Shown here piece after piece: positions 1 to 7,203 of a stretch of DNA of 13,292 nucleotides. Location: the NCBI GenBank assembly GCA_020252865.1, contig JADCCH010000226.1:1-13292 (forward strand), in the 5' to 3' direction. The translations under genes were made by a program, and so were the position numbers. The DNA is from Methylobacterium sp. (GTDB taxonomy: Bacteria; Pseudomonadota; Alphaproteobacteria; Rhizobiales; Beijerinckiaceae). A model generated the notes under the pieces. The model saw only the letters and a list, made by a program, of their open reading frames with translations, did no database searches and was not told where the DNA came from. The number at the start of each line of letters is the position of its first letter. Within the stretch, counting starts at the first letter, position 1.

Positions 1-2
1 AG

Positions 3-593
3 ATCGCCGCGGAGCGCGACCGCCTGCGGGCGCGCTTCGCGGTGGAAATGGCGCTGAGCGCCCGCCGCGAAGAGAAGGCGCGATCGGATCTGGTTGCGGC
101 GCGGTTCGAAACCGGGGATCGGTTGCGCGTCGAGGCCGAGCTTCTCGCCCATCTCGCCACGCGCGAGCGCCTCCTTGCCGACCGCGAAGTGGAACTTGCC
201 GCCTTGCGCGACCAGCTCCGGAACCTCGAGACCGAACTCGCGGACCTGCGCGATGCAAGCCAGCTCGCCGAGACGACGATTGTCGGGCTGCAATTGCAGC
301 GCGATACGCTCTCGTCCCGCCACAATGCCGCTCTGGACCTTGCAGAGGAACGTCGTCTGCATCTCGAGGAACGCGGCCTCGAGGTCGAGAGCCTGCGCGT
401 GGCCCTTGCGGAAGAGACCCGTCGCGCCGCCGATCTTCGCAATGCCTTGCAGGCACGCGAAATCGCACTGCGCGAGACCGAGCGGCGCACGGCGACCCTC
501 GAGAACGAGACGACGCTGCTCCGCATCAGGCGGGGAGAGGCGACCTTGGACGCCTCCGTCGCCGGCCGGGAGGCAAGCCTTCGCGCAGGCTGA
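3..593 (+). CDS. Coiled-coil protein of unknown function (C-terminal part)
   Basis: The frame is open from the first bases of the window to the TGA at 591-593, so the 5' end lies outside and only about 196 codons are visible. The visible part is almost entirely charged helix, rich in Glu, Arg, Leu and Ala, with repeated stretches such as LETELADLRD and RETERRTATLENE in heptad-like spacing. It has no Pro, little aromatic content and only a short loose tail. I see no catalytic motif, membrane segment or nucleotide-binding motif. This resembles the long coiled-coil portion of many unrelated bacterial proteins and I cannot name the family. A weak 5-bp GC stem (594-598 with 605-609) follows the stop without a T run. 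The reading frame is credible because of its length and amino-acid composition; function is not inferred. Confidence 0.75.
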   Translation: MAAERDRLRARFAVEMALSARREEKARSDLVAARFETGDRLRVEAELLAHLATRERLLADREVELAALRDQLRNLETELADLRDASQLAETTIVGLQLQRDTLSSRHNAALDLAEERRLHLEERGLEVESLRVALAEETRRAADLRNALQAREIALRETERRTATLENETTLLRIRRGEATLDASVAGREASLRAG

Positions 594-624
594 GGCCCCG
601 GGCCGGGCCCTGTCTCGGTGAAAA

Positions 625-650
625 GAGCGAAAAATCTCCTTTTTTCGCTC
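625..650. repeat. Perfect 10-bp inverted repeat upstream of the cold-shock gene
   Basis: GAGCGAAAAA at 625-634 and its exact reverse complement TTTTTCGCTC at 641-650 flank a 6-nt loop. The base of the stem is GC-containing and the top is A:T. It lies 31 bp after the coiled-coil gene and about 145 bp before the cold-shock start codon. It could be a terminator for the upstream gene, the T-rich right arm acting as the U tract of a shorter hairpin, or a structure in a long cold-shock 5' leader. The symmetry is seen directly; the role is inferred. Confidence 0.5.
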
Positions 651-795
651 AACTCACCTGAAACTTCATCGTTCTTTGGGGCGAGCAAAAGGATTCTTGG
701 GGCTTGCAGCTTTCCGGAACATGGGGGATGCTTTAATTCAATTCCCTGGATTGGCCGGAAGGCTTTTCCGAGAACTGACTGGAGAAGGACAGCCT

Positions 796-1008
796 ATGCA
801 GACCGGAACCGTGAAATGGTTCAACACCCAGAAGGGCTATGGCTTCATTCAGCCGGATGCCGGCGGGCCTGATGTTTTCGTGCATATCACCGCTGTGCAG
901 CGTTCGGGGCTCGCCACTTTGAACGAAGGCCTGAAGCTCTCCTACGAGCTGATGACCGACCGCCGCACGGGCAAGACCGCCGCAGATCGCCTGCGCCCGG
1001 TCGAATAA
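796..1008 (+). CDS. CspA-family cold-shock protein
   Basis: This encodes a 70-residue single cold-shock domain, the usual size for a stand-alone Csp. The protein is predicted to bind single-stranded RNA/DNA in the cytoplasm and act as an RNA chaperone. The N-terminus MQTGTVKWFN is typical. RNP1 is KGYGFI (residues 13-18) and RNP2 is DVFVHI (26-31), and the C-terminal half matches the alphaproteobacterial type with DRRTGK. I chose the ATG at 796 because GGAGAAGGA at 781-789 sits just upstream and the protein then begins exactly at the domain. An in-frame ATG at 676 would add 40 residues unlike any Csp. The 200-bp region before the gene has a strong hairpin at 625-650 and no convincing sigma-70 promoter that I can identify. 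The gene is monocistronic, convergent with the aminotransferase. Whether it is cold-induced cannot be read from the sequence. Confidence 0.95.
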   Translation: MQTGTVKWFNTQKGYGFIQPDAGGPDVFVHITAVQRSGLATLNEGLKLSYELMTDRRTGKTAADRLRPVE

Positions 1009-1072
1009 GTCCTGCTCGGGGGCTGGACCGGTCCCCGATCCATGCCGGAGCGCCCGTTGCGGCGCCTTCGAT

Positions 1073-1097
1073 CACCGGACCAAATCGCGCTCCGGTG
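1073..1097 (+). terminator. Candidate terminator after the cold-shock gene
   Basis: CACCGGA (1073-1079) and TCCGGTG (1091-1097) form a perfect 7-bp stem with an 11-nt loop. A pyrimidine- and T-rich stretch follows (about 1102-1122), though not an uninterrupted T run. The position between two convergent genes suits a terminator for the plus-strand cold-shock gene. A second, weaker stem (CGGGG 1017-1021 with CCCCG 1033-1037, containing the palindrome GGACCGGTCC) lies closer to the stop codon. Confidence 0.35.
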
Positions 1098-1158
1098 GCG
1101 TCGGTCTTCTTGACTTTTCTTCCCCAGGTGCGGTTTTTCTGTCTGCCGATCGCTCGCA

Positions 1159-2325
1159 TCAGGCATTGCCCTGCAGGAAGTTCATGGCCGTCTGCACGCC
1201 TCCGGGCTTGTGCGGAATTCCAGCGACGGCGAGGCCCATCTCCACGCCCGAGAGCGTGCCTGTGACCATCAGATCATGGAAATCGCCGAGATGGCCGATC
1301 CGGAACACCCGGTCCGCCAGGCGGCCGAGGCCGTTGCCGAGGCTCATGTTCGAGCGTTCGAGGATGATCTTGCGCAGATTATCCGCCGAATGGCCCTCCG
1401 GCAGGAAGACCGCCGTCAGCGATGACGAGTAATCCGATGATTTGGCGCAGACCGTCTCGAAGCCCCAATGGCGCACGGCCCGGCGCGTGGCTTCTGCGGC
1501 TCGATCATGCCGGGCGAAGACCTGCGGCAGGCCTTCCTCCTCCAGCATGTCCAGCGCAACCTTCAGGCCCTGCAGCAGGTTCGTCGCCGGCGTGTAGGGA
1601 AAATAGCCCTTCGCATTGATCGCGATCATCTCCTCCCAGTCCCAGAAGGAGCGGGGAAAGCGCGCGGCTTTGGACGCCTTCAGCGCCTTGTCGGAAACCG
1701 CATTGAAGGAAAGGCCGGGCGGCAGCATCAGGCCCTTCTGCGAGCCGCCGACGGTGACATCCACGCCCCATTCGTCATGCCGGTAATCGATCGAGGCAAG
1801 CGAGGAAATCGTATCAACCATCAGCAGGGCCGGATGCTTCGCATTCTCGATCGCTTTCCGGATGGCGGCGATGTCGGTGACGCAGCCCGTGGACGTCTCG
1901 TTATGGACGACGCAGACCGCCTTGATCTCGTGGGTCTTGTCATCCCGGAGGCGCGCCTCGATGGCTGCGGCATCCACGCCGGCTCGCCAATCCGAAGGAA
2001 TGAATTCCGCCTCGATCCCCAGGCGCCTCGCCATGCGGCTCCAGAGGGTCGCGAACCAGCCGGTCTCGAACATCACCACGCGGTCGCCCGGCGAAAGCGT
2101 GTTGACGAGCGCCGCTTCCCAGGCACCGGTGCCCGAGGCCGGATAAATCACGACCGGATTCTGCGTGCCGAAAACGCCGCGGATGCGAGAGAGCACATCG
2201 AGCCCGAGCTTGCCGAATTCCGGTCCGCGATGGTCGATGGTTGGCTTGGCCATGGCCGCGAGAACAGGTAACGGTGTGTTGGTTGGGCCCGGAATCTGCA
2301 GGAAATGGCGGCCGGTTGCGATCAT
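1159..2325 (-). CDS. Class V aminotransferase, serine/alanine-glyoxylate aminotransferase type
   Basis: This encodes a 388-residue PLP enzyme, the normal length for serine-glyoxylate or alanine-glyoxylate transaminases, which move the amino group of serine or alanine to glyoxylate and make glycine plus hydroxypyruvate or pyruvate. Visible family features are the N-terminal IPGPTNTP (11-18), the HRGPEF substrate/PLP segment (32-37), SGTGAWEAAL (64-73), HNETSTG (141-147), the cofactor-ring Asp in LMVDTISS (D171) and the Schiff-base Lys in GGSQKGLMLPPG (K197). The start is supported by GGAG about 10 nt upstream. The gene is divergent from the 2-hydroxyacid dehydrogenase; the shared 200-bp region holds overlapping promoter-like elements. 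A link with glycolate oxidation is plausible because glyoxylate would be the shared intermediate. No other serine-cycle genes (hprA, mtdA, glyA) are visible, so a methylotrophic role is not supported here. Family is firm; preferred amino donor is not. Confidence 0.93.
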   Translation of the reverse strand: MIATGRHFLQIPGPTNTPLPVLAAMAKPTIDHRGPEFGKLGLDVLSRIRGVFGTQNPVVIYPASGTGAWEAALVNTLSPGDRVVMFETGWFATLWSRMARRLGIEAEFIPSDWRAGVDAAAIEARLRDDKTHEIKAVCVVHNETSTGCVTDIAAIRKAIENAKHPALLMVDTISSLASIDYRHDEWGVDVTVGGSQKGLMLPPGLSFNAVSDKALKASKAARFPRSFWDWEEMIAINAKGYFPYTPATNLLQGLKVALDMLEEEGLPQVFARHDRAAEATRRAVRHWGFETVCAKSSDYSSSLTAVFLPEGHSADNLRKIILERSNMSLGNGLGRLADRVFRIGHLGDFHDLMVTGTLSGVEMGLAVAGIPHKPGGVQTAMNFLQGNA

Positions 2326-2427
2326 GGCGGGAAGTCTCCGGGCTTCTTTTCGTCAAGGATGCGAGCGATTTGCTGGATTGTCTCTCCAGTTCTCGGCCTA
2401 GCCTCACCAAAGCAGGCCGGCCCCTGT

Positions 2428-2454
2428 TTGTCATTTTGTATTTTGTATTATAAA
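2428..2454 (+). promoter_or_regulatory. Candidate promoter of the dehydrogenase-gntR operon
   Basis: On the plus strand, TTGTCA (2428-2433) and TATAAA (2449-2454) are 15 bp apart, which is short of the 17-bp optimum. The element overlaps the minus-strand promoter candidate almost completely, so the two would compete for polymerase. It lies about 70 bp before the dehydrogenase ATG. Confidence 0.3.
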
Positions 2455-2457
2455 AAT
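2433..2457. promoter_or_regulatory. Tandem repeat and imperfect palindrome, possible GntR operator
   Basis: Two adjacent copies of ATTTTGT (2433-2439, 2440-2446) run into an imperfect palindrome, TTTTGTAT-T-ATAAAAAT (2441-2457), in which 6 of 8 positions are symmetric. FCD-type GntR proteins commonly bind short palindromes with a TTGTAT-like half-site (family knowledge), and the regulator is encoded at the end of the plus-strand operon. Assignment as its operator is inference. Confidence 0.3.
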
Positions 2458-2463
2458 CGTCAA
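2435..2463 (-). promoter_or_regulatory. Candidate promoter of the aminotransferase gene
   Basis: On the minus strand, TTGACG (2463-2458) and TACAAA (2440-2435) are separated by 17 bp, matching sigma-70 spacing with 5/6 and 4/6 consensus bases. It lies about 110 bp before the aminotransferase start, in the only strongly AT-rich patch of this part of the window. This was read by eye with no start-site data. Confidence 0.4.
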
Positions 2464-2525
2464 GCGGGGCCGGCGCTGCAACCGCGCTTTCAGCGGCTTC
2501 GTGAGACGTGGATCGGGAGGCAGGC

Positions 2526-5450
2526 ATGGGTGGGTTCGATCGGCGATTGAGCACGGCCGCCACCCGCAATGTCGCGCTGGAGCGGCGCCTCGGCAAGGCC
2601 CTGCAGGGCGAGGCCGCCTTCGATGCCTTCACGCGCGGCCGCTATGCCACGGATGCCTCGATCTACCAGATCATGCCGATGGGTGTCGTGTTTCCGCGCT
2701 CGGCCCTGGATGTTTCCGCGACCCTCGAGGTCGCGCGGGAACATGAGGTGCCGGTGATCTTCCGCGGCGGCGGCACCTCGCAGAACGGCCAGCCCATTGG
2801 CGCGGGTCTGGTGATCGATTGCTCGCGTCACTTCAACGGAGTCATCGACTATGATGCTGCAGGCCGCAATGTGCGCGTGCAGCCGGGCATGGTGCTGGAG
2901 CGCCTCAACACGCGCCTGCGGGCTGATGGCCTGTTCTTTCCCGTGGAGCCCTCCACCGCCTCCCGCTGCACCATCGGCGGCATGGCGGGCAACAATTCCT
3001 GCGGCGCACGCAGCCTCGTCTTCGGCAAGATGGTCGACAACGTGCTTTCGGTGGATGCGCTTCTGGCCGATGGCGCGGCGATGCGCTTCGGGCGGCGTGC
3101 GGGGACGGGCGGGCAACCTCTGGCAGAGGCCATGCTTGATCTCGCCGAGCGCGAGCGTGCGGAGATCGAAGCGCGCTACCCGAAGGTTCAGCGTCGCGTG
3201 GGCGGCTACAATCTCGATAGCCTGCTCCTGCCCGATGCCAATCTTGCGCATTTGCTCGTGGGCTCCGAGGGAACGCTGGCCGCCTTCACCGCCATCGAGT
3301 TGCAGCTTAAGCCCTTGCCGAAGCATCGCGTGATGGGCGTCTGCCAGTTTCCCGGCTTTCGCCCGGCCATGGAGACAACGCAGCATCTCGTGGCGCTCGG
3401 GCCGACGGCCGTGGAGCTGGTGGACCGGAATGTGCTCTCGCTCGGGGCGGATATTCCGCTCTTCGTGCGCACGCTCTCGCGCATCACCAGGGGGCAGCCG
3501 GATTGCCTGCTGCTGACCGAATTTGCCGGCGACGATCCCGATGGCCTTCGCGCCGATCTTCGCCGACTTGAGCAATGCATGGCCGACCACGGCTTCCCCG
3601 ATGCGGTGGTCGAGGTGCTCGATGCCGGCTTGCAGAAGCAGGTCTGGGAGGTGCGCGAGGCTTGCCTCAACATCATGATGTCGATGAAGGGCGATGGGAA
3701 GCCGGTCTCCTTCATCGAGGATTGCGCGGTGCCGCTGGAGCATCTCGCGGATTATACCGACGCCGTGACGGCGGTGTTCGAGAAGCATGGCACGCGCGGC
3801 ACCTGGTATGCCCATGCCAGCGTCGGCTGTCTGCATGTCCGGCCCATCCTCAACATGAAGACGGAAGCGGGCGTGCGCGCCATGCGCGCGATCGCCGAGG
3901 AGACGACCGAACTCGTGCGGCGCTGCAAGGGCTCCTATTCGGGCGAGCATGGCGATGGCATTTCGCGTTCGGAATTCATCGCGCCGATGTTCGGTGAGCG
4001 GCTGAGCCTTGCCTTCTCGGAGGTGAAGACGGCCTTCGACCCCGCAAACCGGCTCAATCCCGGCAAGATCGTCGCGCCGTTGCCGATGGATGATCGCAGC
4101 CTGATGCGGTTCGATTCCGAATACGCCGCCGCGCTTCCCGCAGCAGCTGCGCTCGATTGGAGCGAATGGGGCGGCTTCGCCGGCGCGGTGGAGATGTGCA
4201 ACAACAACGGCACCTGCCGCAAACGCAGCGGCGGAGCGATGTGCCCCTCCTTCCGCGTGACGGAGGATGAGGCGCATGTGACGCGCGGGCGCGCCAATGC
4301 CCTGAGACTCGCGATTTCCGGACAACTGGGACGCGATGCCTTCACCTCACCCGAGATGAAGGAGGCGATGAGCCTCTGCGTGGGCTGCAAGGCCTGCCAG
4401 CGCGAATGCCCGACGGGCGTCGACATGGCGAAGATGAAGATCGAGTTCCAGCACCATTACGCCGCGCGGCATGGTCTGGGCTTGCGCGATCGCCTCGTGG
4501 GCTGGCTGCCGCGTTATGCGCCGCTCGCGCAGCGTTTTCGCGGCATCGCCAATCTGCGCAACCGCTTGCCCCTGCTGCGGCATCTGATGGAACGCGTGAC
4601 CGGTTTCTCCGCTGAACGCCCGCTTCCGGAATGGCGCGAACCCTGGCGCGAGGATGGCTCCTTCTCGACACCGGATGATGTGCGCGGCGACGGGCTCGAT
4701 CTCCTGCTCCTGGGGGACACGTTCAACCGGAATTTCGAGCCGGAGAACCTCGCATCCGCCATGCGCGTGCTCGGGGCAGCGGGCTATCGCCTGCATCGCG
4801 TGAAGCCGGCGGAGGGAAAGCGTCCGCCCTGCTGCGGGCGCACCTTCCTCTCCGTGGGGCGGGTGGCGGAGGCGCGGGCGGAGATGGGGCGGCTGGTTGC
4901 CACTTATGCGCCCTTTGTGGCGAAGGGCGCCCGGATCGTCGGGCTCGAACCTTCCTGCCTGCTGACCCTCCGTGACGAGTTGCGCGCGGTGAGGCCGGGC
5001 GCGGATTCCGCTGCCATCGGCAAGGCAGCATTCCTGATCGAGGAGGTTCTTTCGGCCGATCTCGCGAGCGGACGCGTAACCCTGCCGCTGGCGGATCAGC
5101 GGGGTCGCGTGGCGCATCTCCACGGCCATTGCCACCAGAAGGCGGCGGATGTCATGAGCGCGGTGGAAGCCTGCCTCAGGGCCGTGCCGGGCCTGCAGGT
5201 GAAGCCGATCGAATCGAGTTGCTGTGGTATGGCCGGGAGCTTCGGCTATCAGGCGGAAACCTTGGAAATCTCCCGCGCGATGGCGGGAGCGAGCCTGCTG
5301 CCAGCCATCCGAGCGGCGGGGCATGAAGACATCATCGTCGCCGATGGCACCTCCTGCCGCCACCAGATCGCGGACGGCGCGAGCCGCGAAGCCTTGCATG
5401 TCGTGCGCGTGCTGGATCAGGCACTGGCATGGGGAGGACCAAGCGGATGA
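2526..5450 (+). CDS. Fused FAD-binding and Fe-S 2-hydroxyacid dehydrogenase (GlcD/DLD-like plus CCG domains)
   Basis: This 974-residue single chain combines a VAO-type flavoprotein with an iron-sulfur electron-transfer half, the arrangement of E. coli YdiJ-like proteins. Such enzymes oxidise D-2-hydroxyacids (D-lactate, glycolate, D-2-hydroxyglutarate) and pass electrons to quinone or another acceptor. From the N-terminus: FAD_binding_4 with GGGTSQNGQ (81-89) and IGGMAGNNSCGARS (150-163), VGSEGT (245-250), then the FAD-oxidase C-terminal domain with HASVGCLHVRP (430-440) and SGEHGDG (472-478). Fe-S ligands follow: C558, C564, C573-P and CVGCKACQRECP (618-629). Two CCG segments end the protein: CCGRTF (769) and HGHCHQKA (866) with SCCGMAG (898). 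I chose ATG 2526 over an in-frame GTG at 2508 because GGGAGG (2515-2520) sits 5 nt before it. The stop overlaps the regulator start. Divergence from a glyoxylate aminotransferase favours glycolate as substrate, but D-lactate or D-2-hydroxyglutarate remain equally possible. Confidence 0.92.
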   Translation: MGGFDRRLSTAATRNVALERRLGKALQGEAAFDAFTRGRYATDASIYQIMPMGVVFPRSALDVSATLEVAREHEVPVIFRGGGTSQNGQPIGAGLVIDCSRHFNGVIDYDAAGRNVRVQPGMVLERLNTRLRADGLFFPVEPSTASRCTIGGMAGNNSCGARSLVFGKMVDNVLSVDALLADGAAMRFGRRAGTGGQPLAEAMLDLAERERAEIEARYPKVQRRVGGYNLDSLLLPDANLAHLLVGSEGTLAAFTAIELQLKPLPKHRVMGVCQFPGFRPAMETTQHLVALGPTAVELVDRNVLSLGADIPLFVRTLSRITRGQPDCLLLTEFAGDDPDGLRADLRRLEQCMADHGFPDAVVEVLDAGLQKQVWEVREACLNIMMSMKGDGKPVSFIEDCAVPLEHLADYTDAVTAVFEKHGTRGTWYAHASVGCLHVRPILNMKTEAGVRAMRAIAEETTELVRRCKGSYSGEHGDGISRSEFIAPMFGERLSLAFSEVKTAFDPANRLNPGKIVAPLPMDDRSLMRFDSEYAAALPAAAALDWSEWGGFAGAVEMCNNNGTCRKRSGGAMCPSFRVTEDEAHVTRGRANALRLAISGQLGRDAFTSPEMKEAMSLCVGCKACQRECPTGVDMAKMKIEFQHHYAARHGLGLRDRLVGWLPRYAPLAQRFRGIANLRNRLPLLRHLMERVTGFSAERPLPEWREPWREDGSFSTPDDVRGDGLDLLLLGDTFNRNFEPENLASAMRVLGAAGYRLHRVKPAEGKRPPCCGRTFLSVGRVAEARAEMGRLVATYAPFVAKGARIVGLEPSCLLTLRDELRAVRPGADSAAIGKAAFLIEEVLSADLASGRVTLPLADQRGRVAHLHGHCHQKAADVMSAVEACLRAVPGLQVKPIESSCCGMAGSFGYQAETLEISRAMAGASLLPAIRAAGHEDIIVADGTSCRHQIADGASREALHVVRVLDQALAWGGPSG

Positions 5451-6136
5451 CCCGCATTTCGGCCATCGATGGCATCCATCGCCGCTATCTCCATGACGAG
5501 GTGGCCGAGCGCATTCGCGACCTCATCCGTTCGGGCGAACTGGAGCCGAATTCGCGCGTCAACGAGCTTGAACTCGCCGAGCGTTTCGGCATCTCGCGCA
5601 CGCCTCTGCGCGAGGCGATCAAGATTCTGGCGACCGAGGGCCTGCTGGAGCTTCTGCCCAACCGGGGCGCGCGTGTCGCCGCGGTCAACGAGGCGGAAAT
5701 CGACGAGATGCTGGAGGTGATCGCGGGGCTCGAGGCAAACGCCGCGCGTCTCCTCGCAAAGCGCATCACCGACAGCGAGATCGCGGATATCGCGGAATTG
5801 CACGAGGTCATGCTCGAGGCTTATGAAAAGCGCGACGAGGCGCGTTACTTCACGCTGAACCGCCAGATCCATGAGGCGATGTTGCGTGCGGCGAAGAATG
5901 CCACGCTCGCCCAGCTCTATGCCGGGCTGTCGAGCCGTATCCAGCGCTTCCGCTACGCGGCGCACAAGACGCCGGCGCAATGGCAGCGCGCCATCGACGA
6001 GCATGAGGAGATGCTGCGGCTGATGATCGAACGCGATGGCGAGAAGCTCGCAGCGCTGATGGAAAGGCATATTCTCGGCAAGAAAGAACCCATTGCCGCC
6101 CAGTTCGGGGCAATGGGTCCGGGGCGCGCCACCTGA
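5447..6136 (+). CDS. GntR-family transcriptional regulator, FCD subfamily
   Basis: This encodes a 229-residue protein with an N-terminal winged helix (about residues 12-76; recognition segment ERFGISRTPLREAIKIL, 45-61) and an all-helical FCD effector domain (about 85-213). FCD proteins usually sense carboxylic acids or related metabolites, often at a metal site. Candidate ligands here are H142, H186 and H208; the position that is Asp in the DxxFH motif is Asn (N138 in NRQIH), a variation seen in many family members. The start at 5447 gives an ATGA overlap with the dehydrogenase stop and has GGGGAGGA at 5431-5438 eight nucleotides upstream. An in-frame ATG at 5429 would place the start before that Shine-Dalgarno sequence. 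Translational coupling suggests it controls the dehydrogenase operon and perhaps the divergent aminotransferase. It could also act on the receptor/matB genes, since malonate operons often carry FCD regulators. Confidence 0.93.
   Translation: MTRISAIDGIHRRYLHDEVAERIRDLIRSGELEPNSRVNELELAERFGISRTPLREAIKILATEGLLELLPNRGARVAAVNEAEIDEMLEVIAGLEANAARLLAKRITDSEIADIAELHEVMLEAYEKRDEARYFTLNRQIHEAMLRAAKNATLAQLYAGLSSRIQRFRYAAHKTPAQWQRAIDEHEEMLRLMIERDGEKLAALMERHILGKKEPIAAQFGAMGPGRAT
6088..6118 (+). repeat. 10-bp inverted repeat inside the 3' end of the gntR gene
   Basis: ACCCATTGCC (6088-6097) and GGCAATGGGT (6109-6118) are exact reverse complements around an 11-nt loop. They fall in the last codons of the regulator, in its non-conserved tail. 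It may belong to the transcript-end structure that continues downstream. Confidence 0.5.
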
Positions 6137-6169
6137 TGGCGCGGGGCCAGGGCATTCGTTGCGCCCCGG
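6119..6169. terminator. Nested inverted repeats between convergent genes, likely bidirectional transcription end
   Basis: CCGGGGCGC (6119-6127) is the exact reverse complement of GCGCCCCGG (6161-6169). Competing with it is a smaller perfect hairpin, CGCGCCA (6125-6131) with TGGCGCG (6137-6143), whose loop contains the gntR stop codon. The two genes converge with only 44 bp between them. Neither strand has a good T run, so this is at best a non-canonical terminator or a stabilising 3' structure. Confidence 0.4.
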
Positions 6170-6180
6170 CCTTGTAGACT

Positions 6181-7188
6181 TCAGTTGCTGACAGTCACTT
6201 TCGCCTCGCGCGCGACCTTGCCCCATTTCTGGATCTCGGCCGAAATGAACTTCGCGAAATCATCGCGGTAGATGCTGGGAATGGCCGAGCCGTTATTGGC
6301 CCAGATGGTCTTGATCTCGTCGGTCGCGAGCGCCTTGCGGATTTCGGCCGTCATCTTCTCGATGACATCCGGCGGTGTCCCCCTGATGGCCCAGACGCCA
6401 TACCAGGTGGAGACCACATAGCCCTTCAGGCCCGCTTCTTCTGCTGTCGGCACATTCGGGATCGCTGCATTGCGCGCCTCCGACGCGACCGCGAGGCCGA
6501 GCAGGTTGCCGCCCTGGATCTGCGGGGCGGAGGAACCGAGGCCGTCGAACATCACGTCGATCTTGCCGGAAACGAGATCCTGCATGGCCGGCCCAGCGCC
6601 ACGATAGGGCACATGCACGAGATCCACGCCCGCGAGCATCTTGAACATCTCGCCCGCGACATGGTGCGTGGAGCCATTGCCGGAGGAGCCGAAATTGATC
6701 TTGCCCGGATTGGCCTTGGCATGAGCGATGAAGTCCTTCAGGGACTTCACATTCGGAAGCGCCTTGGGCGACAGCGAGACCACCTGCGGCGGCATCGCGA
6801 TCACCGCGATCGGCACAAAATCCTTCTCCAGGTCATATTCAAGCTTCGGGTAGATTGCCGGGGCGATGGTATGGTGGGCGGCACCCACGAAGAACGTGTA
6901 GCCATCCGGTGTCATCTTGGAGGCCTGGCCGGCGCCCAGCGTGCCACCCGCGCCGCCACGATTGTCGATGATCACACGCTGGTTCAACTGCTTGTCGAGC
7001 ACTGCCGCGAGCGGGCGGGCGAAGGCATCGGTGCCGCCGCCGGCCGGGAAGGGATTCAGGAGGGTGATCGGGCGGGCCGCGGGCCAGGCTTGCGCCAGCG
7101 CGCCCTGCGGCGACAGGACGGCCAAACAACCAAGCGCAAGGCCGGCAAGTGTGGCGCGACGGGTCGTCTTGCTGTGCGAAACAGGCAT
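6181..7188 (-). CDS. Tripartite tricarboxylate transporter (Bug/TctC family) substrate-binding protein
   Basis: This encodes a 335-residue periplasmic receptor of the Bug family, which delivers organic acids or similar small molecules to a TctAB-type transporter. The N-terminus has positive residues with a twin Arg (KTTRRATLAG, 7-16), a hydrophobic core and an ALA-QA signal-cleavage site near residue 32. The mature start PITLLNPFPAGGGTDAFAR (40-58) and the DNRGGAGGTLGA loop are hallmark family motifs. I chose the ATG at 7188 because GGGAGG (7200-7195 on the minus strand) precedes it by 6 nt. An upstream in-frame ATG at 7236 would add 16 polar residues and span that site. No TctA or TctB membrane gene lies in the window, so it is an orphan receptor. 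Divergence from matB suggests malonate or a related dicarboxylate as ligand, which is inference because Bug ligands cannot be read from sequence by eye. Confidence 0.92.
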   Translation of the reverse strand: MPVSHSKTTRRATLAGLALGCLAVLSPQGALAQAWPAARPITLLNPFPAGGGTDAFARPLAAVLDKQLNQRVIIDNRGGAGGTLGAGQASKMTPDGYTFFVGAAHHTIAPAIYPKLEYDLEKDFVPIAVIAMPPQVVSLSPKALPNVKSLKDFIAHAKANPGKINFGSSGNGSTHHVAGEMFKMLAGVDLVHVPYRGAGPAMQDLVSGKIDVMFDGLGSSAPQIQGGNLLGLAVASEARNAAIPNVPTAEEAGLKGYVVSTWYGVWAIRGTPPDVIEKMTAEIRKALATDEIKTIWANNGSAIPSIYRDDFAKFISAEIQKWGKVAREAKVTVSN

Positions 7189-7203
7189 GGTGGTCCTCCC
7201 TTT

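Noticed and set aside
676..795. 40-residue N-terminal extension of the cold-shock protein
   Set aside because: The extension does not resemble Csp sequence, and a strong Shine-Dalgarno sequence precedes the ATG at 796.
2508..2525. GTG start that would extend the dehydrogenase by six residues
   Set aside because: GGGAGG at 2515-2520 is well placed for the ATG at 2526 and would lie inside the longer coding region.
2490..4325. Very long open frame antisense to the FAD/Fe-S dehydrogenase (and similar long antisense frames over other genes)
   Set aside because: GC-rich coding DNA leaves long antisense frames open. The translation is His/Arg-rich without family motifs, while the plus-strand protein is fully conserved.
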